DNA of 36,544 nucleotides from Thermomicrobiales bacterium. Its GTDB lineage: Bacteria > Chloroflexota > Chloroflexia > Thermomicrobiales > UBA6265. The stretch lies in contig JAUJOZ010000039.1 of assembly GCA_030447415.1 (NCBI GenBank), positions 1 through 36,544 on the forward strand. The letters run 5' to 3'. The position numbers and the translations under genes are program-made. Under the pieces are notes generated by a model. That model did not search any database. It worked only from the letters and a program-made list of their open reading frames with translations, and had not been told where the DNA came from. Below, in pieces: positions 17,753 through 25,169 of the stretch (position 1 is the first letter of the stretch; the number at the start of each line of letters is the position of its first letter).

Positions 17753-18780
17753 CAGACGGTGTCGTCGGACTGGGCGTCGTCGGGCTCGGCTTCATGGGCC
17801 GCCGCTACGCGCGCTTCGTGAGCGCGATCGACGGCGTCCGGCTCGCCGGCGTGCACGACCTCGACACGGCCCGCGCCGAGGAGGTGGCGGTCGAGTTCGG
17901 CGCCACGGTGTATCCCGACCCCGACGCATTGGCGTGCGCGGCGGACGTTGCCGGGGTGATCGTCTGCACGCCCGAGGACCGCCACGAGCAGCCGGCGGTC
18001 GCCGCGTTGAGCGCCGGCAAGCCGCTGCTGGTGGAGAAGCCGGTGGCACACTCGCTCGCGGCCGCGCGCGCCATCGCGGCCGCGGCCGAGCGGTCCGGCG
18101 TGCCGGTGCTGATCGGTCACCTGCTCCGCTTCGAGCCGCGATGGGTCGCCGCCCGGCAGCGCCTCGACACCGGCCAGATCGGGGAGGTCGTGAGCATCTC
18201 GACGCGACGAGTGGGCAACGTCCGCGACCAGGAGGTGCTGCGCGGGCGTACGACCATCCCGCTCTACTACGGCGTGCACGATCTTGACGTGATGCGCTGG
18301 TTCGCGGGGGCCGAGGGCGTCAAGATCTACGCCGAACGGCGGTCTGGTGCGCCCCGCTCCGTCGGGTACGACGTCGAGGACCTGTACTGCGCGATCGTCA
18401 GCTTCGAGAACGGCGTGCTGGGGACGGCTGAGCTCGGTTGGCACGTCCCGGCCAATGCCCTGGCGGCACGCACCAGCGGCGTCACCGTCGTCGGCACGCG
18501 GGGCCTGATCCGCATCGAGCAAGGGGAAACTGGGTTCGAGAGCTGGACCGTCGACGGGCCGGAACGCGCCCTGGACACCACGTTCTGGCTGGAGGCCTAC
18601 GGGATCCCAGGCGGCGCCCTCGGGCTCGAGATCCGCCACTTCGTCGCCTGCATCCGGGGCCGGCAAGCGCCGACGATCGCGTTGGCCGATGCCATCGAGG
18701 CCTTGCGCCTGTCTCTGGCGATGGAGGCATCGGCCGAACGCGGGGCACCGGTCGATCTGAGGGGGTTCGGGCGGTCGTGA
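17749..18780 (+). CDS. Gfo/Idh/MocA-family oxidoreductase
   Basis: NAD(P)-dependent dehydrogenase, 343 residues. The Rossmann start reads [15 protein letters not shown], and the family signature EKP is at residues 96-98 (LLVEKPVAH). A later [11 protein letters not shown] segment supplies the conserved H and D of the substrate domain. It overlaps both neighbours by 4 bp (ATGA in, GTGA out). Members act on sugars, inositols, amino-sugars and some imino acids, so it could oxidise or reduce the imported compound or a product; no specific substrate can be read. Confidence 0.92.
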   Translation: MTDGVVGLGVVGLGFMGRRYARFVSAIDGVRLAGVHDLDTARAEEVAVEFGATVYPDPDALACAADVAGVIVCTPEDRHEQPAVAALSAGKPLLVEKPVAHSLAAARAIAAAAERSGVPVLIGHLLRFEPRWVAARQRLDTGQIGEVVSISTRRVGNVRDQEVLRGRTTIPLYYGVHDLDVMRWFAGAEGVKIYAERRSGAPRSVGYDVEDLYCAIVSFENGVLGTAELGWHVPANALAARTSGVTVVGTRGLIRIEQGETGFESWTVDGPERALDTTFWLEAYGIPGGALGLEIRHFVACIRGRQAPTIALADAIEALRLSLAMEASAERGAPVDLRGFGRS

Positions 18781-19592
18781 CGGAGCCGGGGATCGACGGC
18801 GAAGTGAGATGGCAGGCGCTGCGGCGTCAGGACGTTCGCGTGGCGGCCGCGCGGAACGCCGTCGTGATCCAGCCGATCGGCACGATCGAGCAACATGGCG
18901 CTCACCTCCCGCTCGACACCGACTCGTTCACCGCCGAGGCGATCGCTCTGCGGGCGGCCGGAGCGGCGTCCTTCCCGGTCCTCGTCACGCCGACGGTCTG
19001 GTGGGGCGTCTCCGAGTATTGGATGGAGTTCGGCGGCACGCTGGCGCTCCGGCCCGAGGTCCTCGTGGACCTGCTGGCAGAGATCGCGGCGAGCATCGGC
19101 CGCAACGGGTTCCGGCGCCTGCTCCTGCTGAACGGCCACGCGGGGAACACGGCGGCGATGCACGCCGTGGCGGTTCGGCTGCTGCGCAGCGACGTGCGCG
19201 TCCTGGGCCTGAACTACTGGAGCCTGGCGCGGCACCTGCTCCTGGAGAAGAGCGTGACCGATCAGGGCATCATCGGTCACGCGGGCGAGGTCGAGACGTC
19301 GCTGCAGCTCGCCCTTCGTCCCGACCTCGTGCGGCGCGACCTGATGCCGCGCGATCCGACCGAAACGAGCCTGCCGCGCTCGGTGTTGCCACCCGAGTGG
19401 GCCGAGCTAGCGGTGATGCCGCCCGATCCGACCGCCGAGTCGCCGACCGGCGTCTACGGCGTCGCGACGTCCGCGCGGGCCGAGTTCGGCGCCGAGATCA
19501 TCGAGGTGGCGACGACGCGGCTCGTCGAGCTCCTTCGCATCGTCCGCGAGATGCCACCGCGGCAGCCACCGTCCGGGAGCGGACAAGGATGA
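18777..19592 (+). CDS. creatininase-family amidohydrolase
   Basis: Metal-dependent hydrolase, 271 residues, starting at a GTG that overlaps the oxidoreductase stop (GTGA). The three family blocks are clear: IGTIEQHGAHLPLDTD (Glu38, His40 and the Asp pair 47/49 as metal ligands), LLLNGHAGN (His121) and IIGHAGEVETS (His168, Glu171/173). Known members open cyclic amides (creatinine to creatine), hydrolyse formamide intermediates (ArfB-like) or act in mycofactocin maturation (MftE). No mycofactocin genes are present here, so a catabolic ring-opening or amide hydrolysis step is the better guess. Confidence 0.92.
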   Translation: MTEPGIDGEVRWQALRRQDVRVAAARNAVVIQPIGTIEQHGAHLPLDTDSFTAEAIALRAAGAASFPVLVTPTVWWGVSEYWMEFGGTLALRPEVLVDLLAEIAASIGRNGFRRLLLLNGHAGNTAAMHAVAVRLLRSDVRVLGLNYWSLARHLLLEKSVTDQGIIGHAGEVETSLQLALRPDLVRRDLMPRDPTETSLPRSVLPPEWAELAVMPPDPTAESPTGVYGVATSARAEFGAEIIEVATTRLVELLRIVREMPPRQPPSGSGQG

Positions 19593-20482
19593 CGACGACC
19601 AAAGCCAAGGCCGCGCGTCAGCCATCGCCGGCAGGCCTCGGCGCGCCCGAGCCGAAGCGCGCGGGGCGCTACACGATCGCCGTGCTCGGGAAAGCGCTCG
19701 ACCTCATCGACCTGCTGGACGTTCACGAGTCGCTCACCTTGACCGAGCTGAGCGCGCACGCGGGCATCAACAAGGCGACCGCGCTGCGGGTGCTCGCCAA
19801 CCTGGAGGATCGGGGCTACGTCGAACGCGACGCCGCGACCGCCCGCTATCGCTTGGGGTTTCGGCTCCTGCAACTCGGCACGCGCATGACCGAGGGGCTC
19901 GACCTCCGGACCGCGGGGCGTCCGATCCTGCAGCTCCTCCACGCTGAGTACGACGAGACGGTCAACCTGGCCGTCCCGGGCGCGGACGGGATCGTCTACA
20001 TCGACATCCTCCAGAGCGCCCGCGGCCTGCGCATGGCGGCGACGGTGGGGATGCGGGACGCCTACCACTCCTCCGCGCTCGGCAAGGCGATCATGGCGCA
20101 TTGGCCCGCGGCGACGCTCGACGAGTTCCTCCCTCGCCATCCGCCCATCCGCAAGACGCCGAACACCATCGTCGAGCCGGAGGCGCTGGCCCGCGAGCTG
20201 GCCGCGGTGCGGGAGCGCGGCTACGCCATCGACGACGAGGAGAACGAACTCGGCGCCCGCTGCCTCGGCGCACCCATCTTCGACCACCGCGGCGCCGTCG
20301 TCGCCGCGATCAGCCTGTCGGGGCCGGCGAGCCGGCTCTCGCGCGATGGATTCGCCGACATCGCCCAGCGCCTCACCACGGCAAGCCGGCAACTCTCCGC
20401 GCGGATGGGATTCAAGGACGCGGCCGCAAGCGGTCCCCCGCGGGTCGCGATCGCGGCGAAGACAGATGAGGTGACTCCATGA
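19589..20482 (+). CDS. IclR-family transcriptional regulator (intact)
   Basis: 297 residues. An N-terminal extension of about 28 residues is followed by the winged HTH (LTELSAHAGINKATALRVLA near 59-78) and a full effector-binding domain containing YHSSALGKAIMA and DDEENELGARCLGAPI. It overlaps both neighbours by 4 bp, so it is made with the operon and likely autoregulates it through the palindrome at 12112-12124. Unlike the truncated IclR at 7239-8234, both domains are complete. It may now serve the whole 8346-21957 region. Confidence 0.93.
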   Translation: MTTTKAKAARQPSPAGLGAPEPKRAGRYTIAVLGKALDLIDLLDVHESLTLTELSAHAGINKATALRVLANLEDRGYVERDAATARYRLGFRLLQLGTRMTEGLDLRTAGRPILQLLHAEYDETVNLAVPGADGIVYIDILQSARGLRMAATVGMRDAYHSSALGKAIMAHWPAATLDEFLPRHPPIRKTPNTIVEPEALARELAAVRERGYAIDDEENELGARCLGAPIFDHRGAVVAAISLSGPASRLSRDGFADIAQRLTTASRQLSARMGFKDAAASGPPRVAIAAKTDEVTP

Positions 20483-21957
20483 GCTCTCAGGCGACGGCTT
20501 CCCGTTCGGAAACCTCGATCACTCACCTCCGGCTCTTCGTCGGCGGGGCTTGGTCGGACGGTCGCGGACCCCGGTTGACGGTGGTCAGCCCGGCAACCGG
20601 CGAGGTGGTCGCCACGGGGCCGTCCGCAACGCCCGCGCAGGTCACTCGGGCGATCGAGACGGCCGCCCACGCGTTCCGGTCCTATGCCGGCGTGCCGCTG
20701 TACGAGCGGGCGGACCTCTGCCACGCCGTCGCGGCGGCCCTGCGCCGGCGTCGCGACGAGGCTGCGCGCGACCTGGCCATCGAGCAGGGCAAGCCCCTCG
20801 CCGAGGCCAGGATCGAGGTGACCATCGCGGCTGAGATGTTCGAGGCAGCCGGGGAGGACATGAAGCGCCTGACCGGCGAGGTGCTGCCGTCGGCGGACGC
20901 GACGCGACAGATCTTCGTCGTGCGGGAGCCGATCGGCGTCGTCGGGGTGGTCACCCCCTGGAACTTCCCGATGACGATCCCCGCGGAATACCTCTCGGCC
21001 TGCCTGGCGGCTGGAAACACGATGGTCTGGAAGCCGGCGTCGTACACGCCGGTGAGCGCGCAGCACATGGCCGAGTGCTTCGTCGAGGCCGGGGTGCCGG
21101 ACGGCGTTCTGAACCTCGTGCTCGGTCCGGGCTCGAGCGTCGGCGAGGTGCTGGCGACCCATCCGACCGTGACGGCGCTCGGCGTCACCGGCAGCTCGGC
21201 AACCGGCGAGACCATCGCGCGCACGGCGGGCATGAAGCGACTGCTCTTGGAGCTCGGCGGGAACGGTCCGGCGATCGTGGCGGAGGACGCCGACCTTCGC
21301 CGGGCCATCCCCCGCATCGCCACCGGCTGCTTCGCCAACGCCGGCCAGATCTGCGACTCGACCGAGCGCATCCTCGTCCACGAGCGCCTGCACGACGCGG
21401 TCGTCGACGGGCTCGTGGAGGCCGCGCGCGGCGTTCGCCTCGGCGCGTCGCTCGCCGAGGACGCGACGATGGGTCCGCTCAACAACGAGGACACCGCCGC
21501 GAAGGTCGACCGGCACCTCGCCGAGGCGCGCAGGAACGGCGCCCACGTTCTTGTCGGAGGCGGGCGGGCACCTGACCACGCGACGCCGCTCTACTACGAA
21601 CCGACGGTCATCGACGGCGTCACGGCGGACATGCTGCTCAACCGAGAGGAAACCTTCGGACCCCTGGCGCCAATCCTCACGTTCGCCTCCGACGAGGAAG
21701 CGGTCGCCCTCGCGAACGACACCGATCTGGGATTGGTCGCCGGCGTGTTCACCAGGGACATCGCGCGCGCCAACTTCTACGCGCAGTCGCTTCAGGCGGG
21801 GATCGTAAACGTCAACGAGAGCCCCACCTACTGGCAGCCGCACACGCCGTTCGGCGGCTACGCCGGCACCCGCAGCGGGTTGGGCCGCCTCGGCGGGAAG
21901 CACACGATCATGGAGCTCACGCAGACGAAGACGGTCGTCGTCGACATCGCGCCGTAA
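20479..21957 (+). CDS. NAD(P)-dependent aldehyde dehydrogenase
   Basis: 492 residues, cytoplasmic, of the succinate-semialdehyde/lactaldehyde/glycolaldehyde-like ALDH group. Catalytic and cofactor residues are visible: Asn162 (PWNFP), Lys185 (WKPAS), the turn GSSATG (238-243), general base Glu258 (LLELGGNGP) and nucleophile Cys292 (NAGQICDST). The start overlaps the IclR stop (ATGA) and the gene closes the operon. It would oxidise an aldehyde, for example one produced by the aminotransferase or by breakdown of the imported substrate, to an acid. Confidence 0.94.
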   Translation: MSSQATASRSETSITHLRLFVGGAWSDGRGPRLTVVSPATGEVVATGPSATPAQVTRAIETAAHAFRSYAGVPLYERADLCHAVAAALRRRRDEAARDLAIEQGKPLAEARIEVTIAAEMFEAAGEDMKRLTGEVLPSADATRQIFVVREPIGVVGVVTPWNFPMTIPAEYLSACLAAGNTMVWKPASYTPVSAQHMAECFVEAGVPDGVLNLVLGPGSSVGEVLATHPTVTALGVTGSSATGETIARTAGMKRLLLELGGNGPAIVAEDADLRRAIPRIATGCFANAGQICDSTERILVHERLHDAVVDGLVEAARGVRLGASLAEDATMGPLNNEDTAAKVDRHLAEARRNGAHVLVGGGRAPDHATPLYYEPTVIDGVTADMLLNREETFGPLAPILTFASDEEAVALANDTDLGLVAGVFTRDIARANFYAQSLQAGIVNVNESPTYWQPHTPFGGYAGTRSGLGRLGGKHTIMELTQTKTVVVDIAP

Positions 21958-22120
21958 GCGGAGAAGGACGGCGAAGCGTTCGGCCACGGTCCGGACGGGC
22001 TCGCCCGGACAGCTGGTTACCGCGCCACGAGAGCCCGCGTTCCTCAAGGACGGTGCGCACCGCCGGACAGCTGAACGTCGGCGGGACCTGTAAGGGGTAG
22101 AAGGAGCAGGTGACGACGAC
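21958..22120. other. intergenic DNA after the dipeptide operon
   Basis: No gene. CGGACAGCTG occurs twice (around 22006 and 22063), and a GC-rich imperfect hairpin lies at 21989-22010. No T-run marks a terminator. Confidence 0.4.
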
Positions 22121-22366
22121 ATGTATGGGCGTAGATGCCTCGAATCCGTGCCATGCGCAGAAATTCCAACGGCACACAAGCCGGCCCTGCATCGACGCCG
22201 AGCGGCTGCGGGGCTGCTGGAGGACCTGCCGCTGGCCGGGTGGGCCTGCGAGCGGTCGTTCTGGCTGATCCGCCGACGGAACCCCGCCCTGATCCGCGCC
22301 GAGCAGGCATTCCTCGCGCTCGTCCGACGGGAGCGGGGTGGGATCTCTCCGTCGGCCCCGTCGTAG
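22121..22366 (+). pseudogene. C-terminal remnant of a LysR-type regulator
   Basis: The last 45 codons before the TAG at 22364-22366 read LLEDLPLAGWACERSFWLIR then RRNPALIRAEQAFLALVRRE. This resembles the end of a LysR substrate-binding domain (a W-x-V-x-R strand, then the helix with the conserved aromatic residue of the aFl motif). Nothing upstream in this or the other frames looks like the rest of such a protein, so it is a tail fragment left by deletion. Assignment rests on pattern memory only. Confidence 0.4.
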
Positions 22367-22453
22367 AAAACGGATTCACCACAGACCGGCAGTTGCGCGC
22401 GGCCAGCCTCCATGATCGTGGCTGCCTTGTCGGACCGAGTGGAGATCGCGTCG

Positions 22454-22525
22454 GTCCGCAGCCGGGGCCTCCTCGCCGTCGCGGTCGGTCCAGCGGAGCG
22501 TGACGAGGGGGTGATTGTGTTCAGT
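22454..22525 (-). repeat. copy C of the peptide-like element
   Basis: The minus strand encodes TEHNHPLVTLRWTDRDGEE then APAAD, the clearest copy. It lies in a frame that could start at the ATG at 22552 (MKSTTTLSR...) and runs on to 22376. It shares TACTGAACACAA with copy A. Confidence 0.6.
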
Positions 22526-22578
22526 ACGGCTCAAGGTTGTGGTGCTCTTCATGCAGGTGAATCGCTCGCCGCCCGCCG

Positions 22579-22665
22579 TCACTGTTTCATCCCGTCTGCG
22601 ACCGGTGCAAGTAGGTCATCATCGCTGCTGGACCAATGGAGGGTCAGCGCGGGAACGTGTTCAGT
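22579..22665 (-). repeat. copy D of the peptide-like element, fused to the hsdM stub
   Basis: The minus strand encodes TEHVPALTLHWSSSDDD then LLAPVAD, with a stop a few codons later. It is the most diverged copy: TEH, the P, TL-W, D and AP-AD positions match copy C while most codons differ. Its first bases overlap the end of the hsdM stub in a different frame. Confidence 0.45.
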
Positions 22666-22711
22666 AGTTCCAGAGCTTCTGGACGATCTGCTGGCTGTGG
22701 ATCGACGACAT
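22661..22711 (-). pseudogene. hsdM stub (first 16 codons only)
   Basis: An ATG at 22709-22711 with the ribosome site GGGAGGGG five bases upstream opens MSSIHSQQIVQKLWNY and then a TGA. Type I methyltransferase subunits begin with this pattern and continue CNVLRDDG; here the codon after Tyr, normally TGC (Cys), becomes TGA and the sequence changes to the repeated element. The rest of hsdM, about 480 codons, is absent from the window. It lies 62 bp beyond the unrecognised gene that follows hsdS on the same strand. Confidence 0.7.
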
Positions 22712-22773
22712 CGCCCCTCCCACGTCGAGATGACCTCCTAGACGGATCTTGGCGTCGTTCTACCGGAGTCAGC

Positions 22774-23640
22774 CTACCGATCGCGCTGATTCGTCGATCC
22801 TTGTCTTGTCTCCCACGAGTCACCGGACTGGGCGCCGTCCACTTCCCCGTTTTGAGCTGGCCGTGCGGTGCTCTGTGCCTGGTCGGCAGTAGTTTTCGAC
22901 GACGGAGCCAGCCAACCGGGGTGGATACGGGCGGCAGCCGACGGCGCGTCTTGGTCGCGCTGGGTACCATGACGGCGGCTATCGTTCCGACCCTGACCCT
23001 CCTGGGACCTTCGTTGAGGAGCTGTGCCAAACCCGCGCCACGACGGAGGGAATGCGCGCTGCATCGGCCGTGTCTCGGACTTCGGGTTGGGCGGGCTCTC
23101 GGCGTGAGTCTTCTGCACCCCAATGACATGTCCCGAGCCTGGGCTCCGCCCGTCCTGCTCCCGTTTCTTCTGTTTGTGGCGTCCAACAAGACTGGCAAAC
23201 CCGGCCTCGCGCCGCGCCGCTTCCTGCGCCTTCTTTTTCGCTGTCGCCTCGGCTTGTGGAATGTTCTTCGTCGCTTTCGTCCCCCTCTGCCCGGTGGTCG
23301 TGGCACTGGACGCTTCACGGCCAGAAGGGGGCCGCTTTGGTGATGTCCCCTTGAACCGCCCGTCGGACGGCTTGCCACCCTCAGTGTAGAGATGCCCTTG
23401 GTTGAGGAGCTTCTTGAACAGTCCGGGGGTGAGTCGCGTTCCTTCGGTCACCCCCTGTCGCCGCAGGATGTCCTCGCCGCGCGGATAGACGTGCCAGGTG
23501 ATGAACTGGTCGTCCCCTGTCGGCTGGCGAAAGTAGAGGATGCCGTCGCGGTTCCGCTCGACGCGCGCACCGCCCGAACTCTTGCGTCGTTTGCCTGGTC
23601 GCCGCTTGATCCACTTCGGCAGAACGTGGATGATGCCCAT
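22774..23640 (-). CDS. unrecognised basic protein behind hsdS
   Basis: 288 residues if read to the first stop. The start is well supported: ATG 23638-23640 follows AAGGAGGGGGCG in the 20-bp gap after hsdS, so it is probably co-transcribed with the restriction genes. Residues 1 to about 85 look like a small folded domain (Lys/Arg-rich start, then DGILYFRQPTGDDQFITWHV and a Leu-rich helix). From about 90 on the sequence is low-complexity, rich in K, R, E, Q, S and G with no hydrophobic core, so it is either a disordered tail or read-through of non-coding DNA. I do not recognise a family. Strong positive charge would suit nucleic-acid binding, which is only a guess. Confidence 0.5.
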   Translation of the reverse strand: MGIIHVLPKWIKRRPGKRRKSSGGARVERNRDGILYFRQPTGDDQFITWHVYPRGEDILRRQGVTEGTRLTPGLFKKLLNQGHLYTEGGKPSDGRFKGTSPKRPPSGREASSATTTGQRGTKATKNIPQAEATAKKKAQEAARREAGFASLVGRHKQKKREQDGRSPGSGHVIGVQKTHAESPPNPKSETRPMQRAFPPSWRGFGTAPQRRSQEGQGRNDSRRHGTQRDQDAPSAAARIHPGWLAPSSKTTADQAQSTARPAQNGEVDGAQSGDSWETRQGSTNQRDR

Positions 23641-23660
23641 CGCCCCCTCCTTCAGAGACG

Positions 23661-25169
23661 CTACGGCTGCATCGGGCGCAACCGGCGTCGCGTTGGACCG
23701 CGATCCGGAGAACGAGCGGTGCGCTCCGCCTGGATTCGCTCCAGCAGCGCGCTCGCCGGCTCGTCGTCCGGGTCCTGGGGTACCAGCCGGCCAGCGAAGG
23801 CGCGGCGCAGGATCGCCTGCCGCATCCGGTCGGCGCGCTTGAGGTTGACGGCTACCGTGGCTTCCAGCTCGTCGACGACGGAGAGGCGGCGTTCGACCTC
23901 AGCGACGATGCGGTGCTGCTCCCCAAGAGGTGGGAGCGGGAAGGCCATGTTCGCGAACCGATCCGCACCTAGGTGCGCGATATTCACGGTCCACTTCGCG
24001 ATGGCCCGGAAGGCTCCCGTGTGTAGAAACGTCCTGAAAACGACCAGAGCAAAGCGACGATCAACTGCGTTGGAAGCCCTGAAGCGAACCAGCGTGTTCT
24101 GGAAACACGCTCCGTCGATCTCGTTGCGGAACATGGCAGGTCTACCGACCCATTCGAGGCTCTGACCTTCGTTGAGCAGGATGTCACCGTATTCGAGCCG
24201 AAAGGACTCGTACTCCTCGGGGGTAAAGTTCATCTGAAGGACATGCGAGACGTCGATACGAGCCTCGTAGACGTTCGCGACGCGCAAATAGGGCCGCATG
24301 TGGGAGCCTGAGTGGTGTTGCGGCGCACGCTGTCGTCCTAGCTTGACGTCTCCGATCTGCCTGAGGCGCACCCATGTCCAGCCCTCAGGTAGCTCACCCA
24401 AGCGCGCCGTGACCGACGCAACGAGGCGCTGCCCATCGGGGACTTTCTGTTCTGAAGGTTCGTCCAGCAACGATCCAAGTGAGAGCTGGTCGGGTCGCCT
24501 TCTCCGCGGACGCACGGTGCAGGCGCGCTCAATGAGATGCGCCGCGGGCTCGTAGTCGCGGCCCTCGACACGGGCCAGCTCGGCCTCGGTGGGAACGAGG
24601 CGGCCGGAGCAAGCGGCGGCGAGAACGGCGGCGCGGTGGCGCTTCAGCTTGGTCCGCGTGTGCTCCAGCGCCGCGACCGCCGCGTCCAGCCGCGTGAACT
24701 GCGTCTCGATCGCCTCGACGATGCGGTGCTGCTCTGCAAGGGGCGGCAGAGGAAAGAAGAGTTGCCGCACGAACTGAAAATGCCTGCTGTAGCCACGGTC
24801 CGGAAGGTCCAGGCTCGACAAAAGGTAGACGAAGAATTTAGGCTGCCAGCACGGATTAGGTCTCAGCAGTTTGACGCCTTGGGCACCAACTGCAAACGAG
24901 AAGTCCACGTACTTTACTCGCCGGGTATGGTCGCCAAACACCACTATTGGAAGAGGTCCAGTGTACCGTTCGCCTTCCCGATCGGTGTATCCGCCGATTC
25001 GCGCCTGTCCTTGATCCACAACCGGGATCGGTCCGGCATGTAGGTAGTTTTTCTGGTCTACGCGCTTCCCTTCATCGGAAGCAACTTCAGCAGCGTCTTC
25101 AAAGGATAGAACCGCCCACGAGGTGGGCACATCGACTGTCGATAGCGGTCTGGATCCCTGATCGTTCAC
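23661..25169 (-). CDS. hsdS: type I restriction-modification specificity subunit HsdS
   Basis: Target-recognition subunit, 502 residues, intact. The two halves each hold a variable target-recognition domain (about 15-140 and 262-410) ending in the conserved repeat PLPPLAEQHRIVEAIE (140-155) and PLPPLGEQHRIVAEVE (411-426). Each repeat is followed by a helical spacer (about 157-185 and 427-455) that sets the distance between the half-sites. A GTG start overlaps the hsdR stop as GTGA. The two recognition domains differ, so the target should be an asymmetric bipartite site. Its partner HsdM is missing here apart from a stub. Confidence 0.93.
   Translation of the reverse strand: MNDQGSRPLSTVDVPTSWAVLSFEDAAEVASDEGKRVDQKNYLHAGPIPVVDQGQARIGGYTDREGERYTGPLPIVVFGDHTRRVKYVDFSFAVGAQGVKLLRPNPCWQPKFFVYLLSSLDLPDRGYSRHFQFVRQLFFPLPPLAEQHRIVEAIETQFTRLDAAVAALEHTRTKLKRHRAAVLAAACSGRLVPTEAELARVEGRDYEPAAHLIERACTVRPRRRRPDQLSLGSLLDEPSEQKVPDGQRLVASVTARLGELPEGWTWVRLRQIGDVKLGRQRAPQHHSGSHMRPYLRVANVYEARIDVSHVLQMNFTPEEYESFRLEYGDILLNEGQSLEWVGRPAMFRNEIDGACFQNTLVRFRASNAVDRRFALVVFRTFLHTGAFRAIAKWTVNIAHLGADRFANMAFPLPPLGEQHRIVAEVERRLSVVDELEATVAVNLKRADRMRQAILRRAFAGRLVPQDPDDEPASALLERIQAERTARSPDRGPTRRRLRPMQP

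Noticed and set aside
18777..19592. Mycofactocin MftE
   Set aside because: No MftA/B/C/D/F genes are nearby; the neighbours are transport and catabolic.
22661..22711. Programmed +1 frameshift at TAC TGA joining the hsdM stub to the TEH peptide
   Set aside because: The frame relation follows automatically from the shared TACTGAACAC string; copies A and C show the same without an hsdM start, and no slippery or stimulatory signal is evident.
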